The notes under the pieces were generated by a model. That model saw only the letters and a list, made by a program, of their open reading frames with translations. It had not been told where the DNA came from and did no database searches. A DNA stretch of 64,000 bases from Archaeoglobus neptunius (GTDB taxonomy: Archaea; Halobacteriota; Archaeoglobi; Archaeoglobales; Archaeoglobaceae): contig NZ_JAEKIW010000005.1 of the NCBI RefSeq assembly GCF_016757965.1, positions 80,976 through 144,975 of the forward strand. The letters are read 5' to 3'. This document shows, in pieces, positions 26,018 to 34,597 of the stretch. Position numbers and translations under genes: made by a program. Each line of letters starts with the position of its first letter. Position 1 is the first letter of the stretch.

Positions 26018-26115
26018 TGCGGGGGGAGGGATTCGAACCCTCGAACCCCTGCGGGAGTGGATTTCTCCCCTTCAGGTCTTGAGTCCACCGCCTTTGGCCA
26101 CTCGGCAACCCCCGC
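26018..26115 (-). tRNA. tRNA-Leu (CAA) with intron
   Basis: Read on the minus strand, the acceptor stem is GCGGGGG/CCCCCGC, the T arm GAGGG-TTCGAAT-CCCTC, and a long type II variable arm (CCC-GCA-GGG). The anticodon stem GTGGA/TCCAC encloses CTCAAG followed by an interruption and A, giving anticodon CAA. The intron is about 15 bases, ACCTGAAGGGGAGAA, with a bulge-helix-bulge in which CTC pairs with GAG, the bulges being AG^A and AA^A. The variable arm supports Leu rather than a class I tRNA. Confidence 0.88.
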
Positions 26116-26154
26116 TCATGTCTACTTCTATAATCTGCTTATCAAAATTTTGGT

Positions 26155-26442
26155 TCACAGGAGAGATTCGAGTTTCTCAATCACCTCTTCTTTTCTTGCC
26201 CTAACTCTCACCTTCTTGAACCGTGATTTTTCCCCGCCAACAATTTCTGCCTCGCCAAAAATCTCGCTCAGAATCTGTAAAAGCTCTTTATTTGCTCTGC
26301 CCCCCCTGGGTGGGCTTTTAAGCCGTATTTCTATTGTTTTTCTCCACTGATTGTAGCCAAAACCAACGCTTTTTGAATTCGGTGTGACTTCCACACTCAG
26401 AACAGTCCACTCTCCTGCCTCGTTTAAGGCCTTCTCTATCAT
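26155..26442 (-). CDS. DUF167/YggU-family protein
   Basis: 95 residues of the DUF167 family: SVEVTPNSKSVGFGY, IEIRLKSPPRGGRANKELL with the signature PxxGxAN, and FGEAEIVGGEKSRFKKV. Function is unknown; members are small alpha/beta proteins found in all domains. It is divergent from argC across 40 bases. Confidence 0.9.
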   Translation of the reverse strand: MIEKALNEAGEWTVLSVEVTPNSKSVGFGYNQWRKTIEIRLKSPPRGGRANKELLQILSEIFGEAEIVGGEKSRFKKVRVRARKEEVIEKLESLL

Positions 26443-26482
26443 CCTCAGAAAACTCTATATTAAGCCTCTTAATCTTTTCCTC

Positions 26483-27481
26483 ATGAAGGTCGGAATAATA
26501 GGAGCAAGCGGGTACACGGGTTCTGAACTTCTCCGAATTCTCGTCACACACCCCGAGGCGAATGTTACGGCAGCATCCTCAAGAAGATACGAGGGAAGGG
26601 AAATTTGGAGGATTCACAGATTTCTCAAGGGATTTTATGACCTGAAATTTTGCAGTCCCGATATTGACAACTTCACGGATTGTGATGTTGTGTTTACTGC
26701 CGTTCCTCATGGAGAGGCGATGAAGTATGTTCCCGATCTTCTGAATTCCGGAATTAAGGTTGTGGATATCTCGGCAGATTACAGGCTGGATAAGGAAACA
26801 TACGAGAGAGTTTACGGAAAAGAGCATGTTGGTTATGTTGAGGCGGTTTATGGTCTGCCCGAACTTCACAGAGAAAAGATAAAAAGGGCAAACCTTGTTG
26901 CAAATCCCGGGTGCTACCCTACAGGCACAGTACTTGCTGTGGCCCCTCTTGCAAAACTTGAACTTGTTGAGAGGGTGGTTTTTGACTGCAAGAGCGGAAT
27001 AACGGGTGCGGGGGATTCTCCGTCGGCCTTTACACACTATCCCAATCTTCACGAGTCGATAGTCCCATACAAGATTACGGCCCACCGGCATTACTATGAG
27101 ATGGTCCAGGAGCTGGGAAAGCTTCAGAGCGACATAAGGATATCGTTCACACCTCAGGTGTTTCCGGGTTCAAGGGGGATTCTGACCAACGCTCATGTTT
27201 TTCTCAGGGGAGAGCTGGACAGGGATGAGTTATACAAGATTTATGAAAAATTTTACAGCAACTGCTTTTTCATCAGACTGCAGGAAGGTGTGAGCCTCTC
27301 TCAGGTTAGAGGTAGCAACTTCTGCGACATATCGATTCATCCTGGAGAAGACAGGGTAGTTGTGGTTTCAGCAATCGATAATCTTGTGAAAGGTGCCAGC
27401 GGGCAGGCTGTGCAGAACATGAATCTCATTACTGGCCTTGATGAGGAAACGGGACTAAAACTGCCACCACTCTTCCCCTGA
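26483..27481 (+). CDS. argC: N-acetyl-gamma-glutamyl-phosphate reductase ArgC
   Basis: A 332-residue NADPH enzyme in arginine (or LysW-linked lysine/arginine) synthesis. Seen: VGIIGASGYTGSELLRIL nucleotide motif, VFTAVPHGEAM, ADYRL and the catalytic cysteine in NPGCYPTG. The ATG at 26483 is chosen because homology starts with MKVGIIGASG; an upstream in-frame ATG would add 33 residues inside the divergent promoter. Whether the carrier is acetyl or LysW is not decided by this gene alone. Confidence 0.94.
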   Translation: MKVGIIGASGYTGSELLRILVTHPEANVTAASSRRYEGREIWRIHRFLKGFYDLKFCSPDIDNFTDCDVVFTAVPHGEAMKYVPDLLNSGIKVVDISADYRLDKETYERVYGKEHVGYVEAVYGLPELHREKIKRANLVANPGCYPTGTVLAVAPLAKLELVERVVFDCKSGITGAGDSPSAFTHYPNLHESIVPYKITAHRHYYEMVQELGKLQSDIRISFTPQVFPGSRGILTNAHVFLRGELDRDELYKIYEKFYSNCFFIRLQEGVSLSQVRGSNFCDISIHPGEDRVVVVSAIDNLVKGASGQAVQNMNLITGLDEETGLKLPPLFP

Positions 27482-27541
27482 CTGGAGAAAATTTTTTAGA
27501 CCGCCAGTAGATGAGATAAGGTATAAGGCAGGGAAAAGAGT

Positions 27542-27775
27542 ATGACGGGTAAAGATGTGGTAACGATAAATGTTGGAAAAAATGGTGTAACGGAAAGCTT
27601 AATAAGCGAGATAAATCTCCTGCTTGAGAAACGTGGAGCTGTGAGGGTTAAAATGCTCAAAAATTTCAGGGAATCGTCTGGCAAGCATAAAAAAGAGCTT
27701 GCAGACGAGATAGCCTCTAAAGTTAAGGGGAGGCTTGTGGATTTCAGAGGATTCGTGCTAACCTTTGAGAGGTGA
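27542..27775 (+). CDS. YhbY/CRM-domain RNA-binding protein
   Basis: A 77-residue stand-alone CRM (CRS1-YhbY) domain: [32 protein letters not shown] and a C-terminal [11 protein letters not shown]. Archaeal members are linked to ribosome assembly. It leads the cluster rpS19e, PDCD5, L39e, L31e, aIF6, LX, pfdA, ftsY with short gaps, which supports a role in ribosome biogenesis. Confidence 0.82.
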   Translation: MTGKDVVTINVGKNGVTESLISEINLLLEKRGAVRVKMLKNFRESSGKHKKELADEIASKVKGRLVDFRGFVLTFER

Positions 27776-27779
27776 AGAT

Positions 27780-28223
27780 ATGGCGACAGTATATGATGTT
27801 CCGGCGGAATTGCTGATTAAGAAAGTTGCTGAAAAATTGAAAGACATGGTGGCCCCTCCCGAATGGGCGAAGTACGTTAAGACGGGTGTGCATAAGGAGA
27901 GAAGCCCCGAACAGGAAGACTGGTGGTATCTCCGATTAGCTTCAGTGTTCAGGAGAATCTATGTGGATGGGCCGGTTGGAATCGAGAGGCTGAGGACGTA
28001 CTATGGTGGTAGAAAGAGAAGAGGATCAAAGCCTCCGAAGTTTAGAAAAGGGAGCGGTGCAATAGTCAGAAATGCACTTCACCAGCTTGAGCAGCTCGGC
28101 TTTGTTAAGAAGACAAGGGAGGGGAGAGTTGTTACGCCAATGGGAAGATCATTCCTCGATAAAGTGGCAACAGAGCTGAAATCAGAGCTTGTTTCCGAGA
28201 TCCCCGCTCTCGAAAAATACTAA
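27780..28223 (+). CDS. rps19e: Ribosomal protein S19e
   Basis: A 147-residue eukaryote/archaea-specific small-subunit protein required for 40S-type maturation. Typical blocks: [60 protein letters not shown] and a winged-helix C-terminus. It follows YhbY by four bases. ATG 27780 is used with GAGAGGTGA upstream. Confidence 0.96.
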   Translation: MATVYDVPAELLIKKVAEKLKDMVAPPEWAKYVKTGVHKERSPEQEDWWYLRLASVFRRIYVDGPVGIERLRTYYGGRKRRGSKPPKFRKGSGAIVRNALHQLEQLGFVKKTREGRVVTPMGRSFLDKVATELKSELVSEIPALEKY

Positions 28224-28243
28224 ATTTATTTTAGGTGGTAAAA

Positions 28244-28570
28244 ATGGATGACCTTGAGGAGATAAGGCGAAGGAAGCTGATGGAGTTGCAGAGACAAAAG
28301 GAGCTCGAGGAGATCCAGAAAGAAGAGATGAGAAGGCAGTATGAGGCGCAAAAAAAGGCAATATTGAGGGCGATACTCGAGCCGGAGGCGAAGGAGAGAC
28401 TTTCGCGAGTTAAGCTTGCCCATCCGGAACTTGCAGAGGCCGTTGAAAATCAGCTCATTTACCTTGCCCAATCCGGAAGGTTGCAGAGCAAAATTACTGA
28501 TAAAATGCTTGTTGAAATTTTGAGAAGAGTTCAGCCCAAAAAGAGGGAGACAAAAATTATTAGGAAGTGA
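28244..28570 (+). CDS. PDCD5-family DNA-binding protein
   Basis: A 108-residue PDCD5/TFAR19-like protein: highly charged N-terminal helix ([19 protein letters not shown]), then the core [32 protein letters not shown] and a basic tail. Human PDCD5 is linked to the chaperonin and apoptosis; archaeal members have no settled role. ATG 28244 follows AGGTGG at an appropriate distance. Confidence 0.92.
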   Translation: MDDLEEIRRRKLMELQRQKELEEIQKEEMRRQYEAQKKAILRAILEPEAKERLSRVKLAHPELAEAVENQLIYLAQSGRLQSKITDKMLVEILRRVQPKKRETKIIRK

Positions 28571-28574
28571 GATT

Positions 28575-28727
28575 ATGGGTAAGAAGACGATTGGTGTGAA
28601 AAAGAGACTGGCAAAGGCCTGCAAACAGAACAGAAGGGCGCCGGTGTGGATTACGATGAAGACCAAGAGAAGTGTGTTTGGAAGCCCTAAGAGAAGGCAC
28701 TGGAGGAGGAACAAGTTGAAGGCGTGA
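28575..28727 (+). CDS. rpl39e: Ribosomal protein L39e
   Basis: A 50-residue very basic protein of the archaeal and eukaryotic large subunit, located near the exit tunnel. The sequence starts [20 protein letters not shown] and contains [11 protein letters not shown] and a C-terminal [11 protein letters not shown], the family hallmarks. It lies four bases after PDCD5 and nine before L31e. Confidence 0.94.
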   Translation: MGKKTIGVKKRLAKACKQNRRAPVWITMKTKRSVFGSPKRRHWRRNKLKA

Positions 28728-28736
28728 GGTGACATC

Positions 28737-29003
28737 ATGGCGAAGGTTGTTGTTGAACGGGTGTACACTATCAGACTGAAGCACAAAATGAAGAAGTATC
28801 CCAGATGGTTGAGGTCCAAAAAGGCCGCAAAGTACCTCAGAAGGTTCCTGAGCAGACACATGAAAGTTGAACCGGAGAACGTCAAGATAGACACGGCTGT
28901 TAATGAGAAAATATGGGAAAGAGGGGCTGAGAAACCGCCAGCGAGAATCAGAGTGAGAGCTGTGAAGTTTGACGATGGAATAGTTGAGGTTGAACTTGCC
29001 TAA
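28737..29003 (+). CDS. rpl31e: Ribosomal protein L31e
   Basis: An 88-residue protein of the large subunit exit-tunnel region. Seen: ERVYTIRLKHKMKKYPRWLRSKKA near the start (split here by position), RFLSRHMK, and IDTAVNEKIWERG. It is adjacent to L39e, and the aIF6 ATG follows its stop directly. Confidence 0.95.
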   Translation: MAKVVVERVYTIRLKHKMKKYPRWLRSKKAAKYLRRFLSRHMKVEPENVKIDTAVNEKIWERGAEKPPARIRVRAVKFDDGIVEVELA

Positions 29004-29654
29004 ATGAGGATTGCTGTTAACGGTAACCCACTCGTAGGACTGTACGCAAAGGTTTCAGAAGAATTCGCTGTAATTGGGGTTAACAGTGAGAACCTGATCA
29101 CGGCAGTGGAAGAGAGGCTTGATGTTGAAGTGATAATAACGAAAATTGCGGGTTCAGAGCTCGTTGGTGCGATGATGGCCATGAATTCCAGAGGCGCCGT
29201 TGTGAGCAATCATATTCTTTCCACCGAGCTTGAAAAGCTCCAAAGCAAGATGGATGTTATGGTGGTGGATACGCCCATGACGTGCTTTGGTAACAATCTG
29301 TGCATCAATGACAGGGGCGGTGTGGCGAATCCAGAGATGGGTAACGAGGTCCTTGAAAAAATTTCCGATTTTCTCGACATTGATCTGGCGAAAGGTACTG
29401 TTGGGGGGATAAAGACGGTGGGAATGGCTGCTGTAATCACGAACTCCGGGGGGATCGCAAACCCAAACATTAACGAGTGGGAACTCAAGAAACTGGAAGA
29501 TGTTTCGGGAGTTGAGGTGCTCACCGGCACCGTTAACTTCGGCACTGATATGGTGGGGTCAAGCTTAATTGCGAACTCAAAGGGATATGTTGTTGGTAGA
29601 GATACGACAGGCTTTGAACTTGGTATAGTTGAGGAGGCTCTGTTTCCGAGGTGA
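29004..29654 (+). CDS. eif6: Translation initiation factor 6 (aIF6)
   Basis: A 216-residue pentein-fold anti-association factor that binds the large subunit. Repeated units are visible, for example GNPLVGLYAKVSEEF, TPMTCFGNNLCINDRGGVANPEMG and TNSGGIANPNINEWE, with the repeated glycine/asparagine-rich turns. It starts immediately after L31e without any spacer and overlaps the next gene region. Confidence 0.95.
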   Translation: MRIAVNGNPLVGLYAKVSEEFAVIGVNSENLITAVEERLDVEVIITKIAGSELVGAMMAMNSRGAVVSNHILSTELEKLQSKMDVMVVDTPMTCFGNNLCINDRGGVANPEMGNEVLEKISDFLDIDLAKGTVGGIKTVGMAAVITNSGGIANPNINEWELKKLEDVSGVEVLTGTVNFGTDMVGSSLIANSKGYVVGRDTTGFELGIVEEALFPR

Positions 29655-29659
29655 TGGGG

Positions 29660-29836
29660 ATGAAATTTGAGATAGTAGGCATGTTTAGGACTTCAGAAGG
29701 GTGGCAGAACTTTAAAAAGATAATCGATGCACATAACGAAAAATATGCCATGGAGAAGGTTTATTCACTGATTGGGAGCAATCACAAGGTCAAGAGGCAT
29801 TTGATAAAAATTGAGTCCGTAAAGCAGGTGGAGTAA
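29660..29836 (+). CDS. rplX: Ribosomal protein LX (L18a)
   Basis: A 58-residue archaeal L18ae/LX protein: MKFEIVGMFRTSEGWQ and YSLIGSNHKVKRHLIKI, a match to the family. The ATG at 29660 is used; an ATG two codons earlier lies in the same frame and overlaps the aIF6 stop. Its position between aIF6 and prefoldin alpha is a conserved archaeal order. Confidence 0.9.
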   Translation: MKFEIVGMFRTSEGWQNFKKIIDAHNEKYAMEKVYSLIGSNHKVKRHLIKIESVKQVE

Positions 29837-29838
29837 AA

Positions 29839-30249
29839 ATGGCGTCGGAAAAAGAAGTTCAGGAGAAGATTGCGGTTCTGCAGTACTTACAGGGGGAAGC
29901 AGAAACCCTGCAGAGGAGAATTGTCGAGATGGAGGTTCTTGAGAGCGAGTACAGGAAAACACTTGAAACGCTTGAATTTTTCGAGTCCATTGACGGGGAT
30001 GTCGAGGCACTGATGAATCTTGGTGGTGGAGTGTTTGCGTATGTGGATGTCAAAAATAGCAGGAAGATGCTCGTGGACATTGGTTCGGGTGTTGTGGTGG
30101 AAAGAGAGGTCAAAGATGCGATTGAGTTTGTCAAAAACAGGATAAAGAGGATAGAGGAGAATACGGAGAAGCTCACATCCATGCTGCAGCAGGTTCTGTC
30201 TCAGGCTTCGAAAATTCAGGAAGAACTGGCTTCACAGGAGAGAAAGTAA
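29839..30249 (+). CDS. pfdA: Prefoldin alpha subunit
   Basis: A 136-residue coiled-coil subunit of the hexameric prefoldin, which passes unfolded proteins to the thermosome. The two long helices (residues about 1-45 and 90-136) flank a beta hairpin with the conserved LMNLGGGVFAYVDV. It sits two bases after LX, and ftsY starts directly after its stop. Confidence 0.94.
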   Translation: MASEKEVQEKIAVLQYLQGEAETLQRRIVEMEVLESEYRKTLETLEFFESIDGDVEALMNLGGGVFAYVDVKNSRKMLVDIGSGVVVEREVKDAIEFVKNRIKRIEENTEKLTSMLQQVLSQASKIQEELASQERK

Positions 30250-31296
30250 ATGTTTAAGGCTCTAAAGGAGAAATTAAAGGGGCTCAGAAAGAAAATAGAG
30301 GAGGAAGAGAGGGAAGAGGAGGAAAAGATAATAGCAGAAATTGAAAGGAAATCGAAAGAGGCTGAAATAGAGTCCAAGAGGTCGAAAGAGCAGAAGGTGA
30401 AGGTAGGACTAAAGGACAAGATCACGGCACTGGTAGTGAGCAGAGAGGTGGTCATAGACGAAAAGAAGGTTGACAGGATTCTTGATGAGCTCGAGATAAT
30501 TCTCCTGGAGAGCGACGTGGCTTTTGAGGTTGTGGATGCAATTTCTGAAGCCTTGAAGAGCAGGCTCGTTGGAAAAAGAAAGAAAATTACGGAGAAACTC
30601 TCAGATATTGTGATTGAAGAACTCAAAAAAATTCTTCTTGAAATTCTGGAAAGGGAGAGGTTCGATTTTGATGAATTTGTTGCAGAAAGACTGAAGAAGA
30701 AAAAACCTCTCAACATTGCATTTGTTGGTGTCAATGGAACGGGTAAAACAACAACGATCGCAAAGATTGCCAACAGACTGATGAAAAAGGGTTACTCAGT
30801 AGTTCTGGCTGCGGGTGATACCTTCAGGGCTGGGGCAATAGAGCAGCTTGAGGAGCATGCAAAAAAGCTGGGCGTCAGGATTATCAAGCACAGACAGGGT
30901 GCAGATCCGGCGGCGGTAATTTACGATGCTATAAAGCATGCGGAGAGCAAGGGAATAGACATCGTTCTCGCAGATACTGCTGGAAGGATGCATACAAAGA
31001 AAAACCTGCTCGATCAGCTTGAAAAGATCAAGAGAGTTACCAAACCTGATCTGATAATCTTCGTTGATGAGAGTATTGCAGGCAACGATGCCGTTGAGAG
31101 GGCGAAAATGTTTGCTGAAACAGTGGGTATTGACGGTAGCATCCTGACCAAACTCGATGCGGATCCGAAGGGAGGATCAGCGATATCCATCAGCTACGTA
31201 ACCGGAAAGCCAGTGCTGTTTTTCGGCGTAGGTCAGAGTTACGATGATCTCGTGAAGTTCGATTCGAAATGGCTTATTGAGAGAATTTTCTCATGA
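30250..31296 (+). CDS. ftsY: Signal recognition particle receptor FtsY
   Basis: A 348-residue SRP-GTPase that docks ribosome-nascent chains at SecY. The N-terminal 70 residues are a very charged helix (EEEEREEEEKIIAEIERK), then the NG domain: G1 GVNGTGKTTTIAKIA, DTFRAGAIEQL, G3 DTAGRMHTK, G4 TKLDADPKGGSA. It is the receptor rather than Ffh since the M domain is absent. It overlaps cofC as ATGA. Confidence 0.95.
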   Translation: MFKALKEKLKGLRKKIEEEEREEEEKIIAEIERKSKEAEIESKRSKEQKVKVGLKDKITALVVSREVVIDEKKVDRILDELEIILLESDVAFEVVDAISEALKSRLVGKRKKITEKLSDIVIEELKKILLEILERERFDFDEFVAERLKKKKPLNIAFVGVNGTGKTTTIAKIANRLMKKGYSVVLAAGDTFRAGAIEQLEEHAKKLGVRIIKHRQGADPAAVIYDAIKHAESKGIDIVLADTAGRMHTKKNLLDQLEKIKRVTKPDLIIFVDESIAGNDAVERAKMFAETVGIDGSILTKLDADPKGGSAISISYVTGKPVLFFGVGQSYDDLVKFDSKWLIERIFS

Positions 31297-31901
31297 GAAT
31301 ACTGATTCCTTTCAAGGCCACGAATCCAAAATCGAGACTTTCCGGAATTCTGGATTTTGAAGAAAGAAAAAAACTTGCTGAGCTGATGCTTCTGGATGTT
31401 GTCGAAGCTGTGAGTAGATTCGGTAGTGTAAAGGTAGTTTCACCTGCAAAAATAAATATCGAAGGTGTTGATGTGGTCGTTGATAGCTCAGACCTGAATA
31501 CTGTTGTTAATAGTGAGATCAACAACGTACCGCTGGCCGTTGTGATGTCCGATCTTCCTCTTTTGAGTGGTGACATCCTCCAGAGATTTTTCAATTCTGA
31601 AGGGGATGTTGTCATAGCCCCCGGCAGGAAGGGGGGAACCAACATGCTCCTTGTGAGAAGGGAAGGGTTCAGAGTTTCTTACCATTACGGAAGCTTTTTC
31701 AAACACGTTGAGTATGCCAGAAAGATCGGCTTCTCGGTTTCGATTTTTGACTCCTTTTATTCCTCGGTTGACATAGATGATGAAAGCGATTTGCTGGAGC
31801 TGATCATGCATGGGAAAGGAAAGAGATCATGGAAGTTCCTAACACAACTGGGTTTCAGGGTCAGCTTTGAGAAAACACCCAGGCTTGAGCGGGTATCCTG
31901 A
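31293..31901 (+). CDS. cofC: 2-phospho-L-lactate guanylyltransferase CofC
   Basis: A 202-residue nucleotidyltransferase that makes lactyl-GPP, a precursor of coenzyme F420. It begins MRILIPFKATNPKSRLSGIL and has MSDLPLLSGDIL and APGRKGGTNMLLV, the CofC blocks. It overlaps ftsY by four bases; this pairing with a targeting gene is probably only transcriptional convenience. Presence fits an F420-using archaeon. Confidence 0.93.
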   Translation: MRILIPFKATNPKSRLSGILDFEERKKLAELMLLDVVEAVSRFGSVKVVSPAKINIEGVDVVVDSSDLNTVVNSEINNVPLAVVMSDLPLLSGDILQRFFNSEGDVVIAPGRKGGTNMLLVRREGFRVSYHYGSFFKHVEYARKIGFSVSIFDSFYSSVDIDDESDLLELIMHGKGKRSWKFLTQLGFRVSFEKTPRLERVS

Positions 31902-31915
31902 TCATAGCATGTATT

Positions 31916-32123
31916 TTATATCGTAGCAGGCGGTAGACGTAGATAACGTAAGAGATTGATAACTTCATCTGCGTTGTAACCCAGAATGTGTGCCCCGATT
32001 ATTCTGTTCTCCAGCAATATCTTGTAGGCCGAATGCTTCAATCCGATGCCAGTTTGATGTGCCCCGTGCTAGGTTTCTATCCCCATCCGCGACACCCGTC
32101 CCCACAACGATAAGATTGTACAT
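31916..32123 (-). pseudogene. Internally deleted NAD(P)/FAD disulfide oxidoreductase
   Basis: On the minus strand two fragments of one gene type are joined. MYNLIVVGTGVA from 32123 is the start of a FAD-binding domain. A different frame then gives AYKILLENRIIGAHILGYNADEVINL, ending at TAA 31918-31916. This second part resembles the interface domain of mercuric reductase or dihydrolipoamide dehydrogenase, where GAHIxGxxAxExI is the standard sequence. A whole gene is about 1.35 kb, so roughly 1.2 kb is gone and the frame is shifted. Apart from this, the 302-base gap 31902-32203 holds the promoter of the next gene. Confidence 0.72.
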
Positions 32124-32203
32124 GATTCATCATGTTTTTCTAAGTCTAAATCGCTTTACTTTAAAGAAGAATTTTTAAAGATTAATAACCAAACATTAAC
32201 TCC

Positions 32204-33322
32204 ATGGAAATTGTCCACATATCCGATGTGCACTTTGGCTCCGAGTTGATAAGGGGCAAAATCGAAGAGGCCGTGAGGCAGATAAATGCAATGGAACCCG
32301 ATCTGGTTATCCTAACCGGGGATATAGGTATGTGGGGAATTCACCACGAATTCAGGGAGGCTTATGAAACTTTATCCAATCTCAAACCGGAGCTTTTTGC
32401 AGTTCCCGGAAATCATGACGCCAGAAATGACGGTATCAAATACTTCAAGCTGTACTTCGGTAGGAACAGAAAGGTGCTGAAATTTGATGATTTTGTTTTT
32501 GTTGGGGTTGACAGCACTCTCCCGGATTCCGATGATGGCTATATTGGTCCTGAGCAAAGGCAGTGGATCACCGAAAAAGTCAGAGGGAGCTGCATAAACT
32601 TCATAACGCTCCATCACCACGTCGTCCCGGTTCCCCATACAGGGCGAAACATGAATGTTCTTATTGATGCAGCGGAGTTTGTCGAAACCCTGACTCTGAA
32701 CTGCCATGGTGCGATAGTTCTGGCCGGACACAGACACGTGCCGTACTCAACAAAGCTTCTCAGGACACACATAATCCATGCCGGTTCGGTAAGCTCGTAC
32801 AAAGTACTGATGCCAGACAACAACTACAACATACTAAAGGTTGGTGGGGGTAGGATAGACCTGAAGCTAAGATTTGTCGATCTGGGGGAGGTGGAAATCG
32901 GAAGCTTTCAGCTCAAGCCAGTAACTCCTGAATCAATGCTCAGATACCACAGGCTCACCTCAACGAGGAAAGTTCTGCTTTTATCCAGAAGAAACGACTG
33001 CAGATCTAAAATTGCCGAGGCTCTGTTTAACAAACTCTCTCCGGGCAACATGCATGCTGTCAGTGCCGGGCTTGAACCTTCTGCCAGTCTCAATCCTATG
33101 GTTTCCAGAATACTGGGTGAACTGGGTCTCAGTGTTACCAAACCGAAAAAATTTGTGGAGGAAATGGCTAAGGATGCAGACTACGTGGTCTCTTTTGATG
33201 AGGATATCACGGCAGATGAGATCTGGAAGGTTAAAAGACCCAATAACGAAGACGAGTGCAGGAAGCTCGTCAAAATGCTGGAGGAAAACATCAGGGATCT
33301 GGTGTGGAGAATTTTACTTTAG
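32204..33322 (+). CDS. Metallophosphoesterase fused to a LMW-PTP-like domain
   Basis: 372 residues. The N-terminal calcineurin-like domain (about 1-240) is complete: DVH (8-10), GD (39-40), GNHD (69-72), the LHHH cluster (136-139) and GHRH (175-178). The C-terminal domain (about 255-372) aligns with low-molecular-weight tyrosine phosphatase/arsenate reductase: [18 protein letters not shown]. However, the nucleophile of the C-x5-R loop is Ser261, and the usual Asp-Pro acid region reads KRPNNED. The second domain is thus probably a binding module. Its end overlaps the convergent deaminase gene by nine bases. Confidence 0.82.
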   Translation: MEIVHISDVHFGSELIRGKIEEAVRQINAMEPDLVILTGDIGMWGIHHEFREAYETLSNLKPELFAVPGNHDARNDGIKYFKLYFGRNRKVLKFDDFVFVGVDSTLPDSDDGYIGPEQRQWITEKVRGSCINFITLHHHVVPVPHTGRNMNVLIDAAEFVETLTLNCHGAIVLAGHRHVPYSTKLLRTHIIHAGSVSSYKVLMPDNNYNILKVGGGRIDLKLRFVDLGEVEIGSFQLKPVTPESMLRYHRLTSTRKVLLLSRRNDCRSKIAEALFNKLSPGNMHAVSAGLEPSASLNPMVSRILGELGLSVTKPKKFVEEMAKDADYVVSFDEDITADEIWKVKRPNNEDECRKLVKMLEENIRDLVWRILL

Positions 33323-33778
33323 TTCGCAGCACGGAAAGTACTCCACTTCAACTCTGGCCTCTTTCAGAAGCTCAAGCCCCCTTTTGTCCGCATACTCTTT
33401 GCCGTACACGACTCTCTTTATACCTGCGTTGATTATTATTTTTGCACAGGTTATGCACGGACAGTGGGTGGAATACAGGGTACCACCATCAACACTGATC
33501 CCAAACTTTGCAGCCTGAATTATGGCGTTTTGCTCCGCATGAACACCCCTGCAGAGTTCCTGCCGCTCTCCGCTCGGAACGGACATTCTGTCCCTTAAAC
33601 ATCCGACCTCATCGCAGTGCAGCAGACCCGAAGGCGCACCGTTATAGCCGGTTGCGAGAATTCTCTTGTCCCTGACAATCACAGCTCCAACTCGCTGTCT
33701 CAAACATGTTGATCTCCTGGCAACAACGCTGGCTATCTCCATAAAATACTCGTCCAGTGTTGGTCTGTTCATTATCAC
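33314..33778 (-). CDS. dCMP/cytidine deaminase family protein
   Basis: 154 residues of the zinc cytidine/deoxycytidylate deaminase fold. Seen: the HAE motif in [10 protein letters not shown] and the PCxxC motif in [15 protein letters not shown], with [13 protein letters not shown] earlier. This is the ComE/dCMP deaminase type, which supplies dUMP. It is coupled to the TatD gene by an ATGA overlap and ends nine bases inside the convergent phosphoesterase gene. Confidence 0.9.
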   Translation of the reverse strand: MIMNRPTLDEYFMEIASVVARRSTCLRQRVGAVIVRDKRILATGYNGAPSGLLHCDEVGCLRDRMSVPSGERQELCRGVHAEQNAIIQAAKFGISVDGGTLYSTHCPCITCAKIIINAGIKRVVYGKEYADKRGLELLKEARVEVEYFPCCELK

Positions 33779-34521
33779 AACCTCAGAAACTTTCTGGCGT
33801 TTTTCAATGCAACCTTCTTTGCCTCATCCTGGCCAACGCTCCCGGCAATTTTTTCTGCAGCGATCGCCACAGTCGTGAATTCCGTATCTCTGTATCCAAC
33901 ATCGCTGTTTAGCATGAATCTCTCGCAGCCGTACTCTTCAATTATCTTCACAACGTCCTCAGGAGAGAGTTTTCCGGACTGTACGGTCAGGCCAATCCAG
34001 CACTCAGTTTTTAAAGCCAGATCGAGATTTTCAAAATTCACGTGATCAATGACTGCCAGCTCATCCGGGAACCCCGAATCGCCCAGAATTTTCAAAATTT
34101 TCTCAGTGATCTCTCTTTTGTTTTTCCTTGGGGTGTGAATTATGCAGGGGATGTCGAGTTTTTTTGCAATTTCGAGCTGGGATTTTAATACATTCTTCTC
34201 TTCATCAGTGGCAGATTCAAGCCCTATCTCTCCAAAAACCAGCCATTCGCCTCTTTCGAGGTAGTCAAAGGCCACTCCGTAGTTCGGTGGAATGCATCGG
34301 GGATGGATGCCAACTGCCGGGTACATTTTTATTCCTGCAGCTTCGCATCTTTGCGTTTCGAACTCCACAAGCTTTCTGAAGGAGTCTATCATTGTCTGAG
34401 GATACATGGGTTTTATTGGGTAGAAAGAGAGGCTGCATATCTCCTTAATTCCGACCTCGCTCATCATTGCCAGCTCACTGAAACCGAGCCCCTCAGAATG
34501 AAGATGGGAGTCGAAATACAT
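33775..34521 (-). CDS. TatD-family metal-dependent hydrolase
   Basis: 248 residues of the amidohydrolase TatD type: FDSHLHSEG at the start, [35 protein letters not shown] and NSDVGYRD near the end give the metal ligands. Archaeal members are proposed DNases or other hydrolases. The start at 34521 is preferred because the family begins with MYFDSHLH; an in-frame ATG 13 codons upstream is also open. It is translated with the deaminase. Confidence 0.85.
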   Translation of the reverse strand: MYFDSHLHSEGLGFSELAMMSEVGIKEICSLSFYPIKPMYPQTMIDSFRKLVEFETQRCEAAGIKMYPAVGIHPRCIPPNYGVAFDYLERGEWLVFGEIGLESATDEEKNVLKSQLEIAKKLDIPCIIHTPRKNKREITEKILKILGDSGFPDELAVIDHVNFENLDLALKTECWIGLTVQSGKLSPEDVVKIIEEYGCERFMLNSDVGYRDTEFTTVAIAAEKIAGSVGQDEAKKVALKNARKFLRL

Positions 34522-34597
34522 GTTGATTTGAAATGATGAAGGATTATTAAACGTTTTCATCCAAAAATTTATAACGTTTTAAAACTCCGTCCTTTTA

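Noticed and set aside
26384..26482. Longer argC with 33 extra N-terminal residues
   Set aside because: The extension overlaps the divergent DUF167 gene and lacks similarity; ArgC starts with MKVGIIGASG.
30216..30773. Long minus-strand frame opposite ftsY
   Set aside because: Serine/leucine-rich shadow of the charged FtsY N-terminus; no start context.
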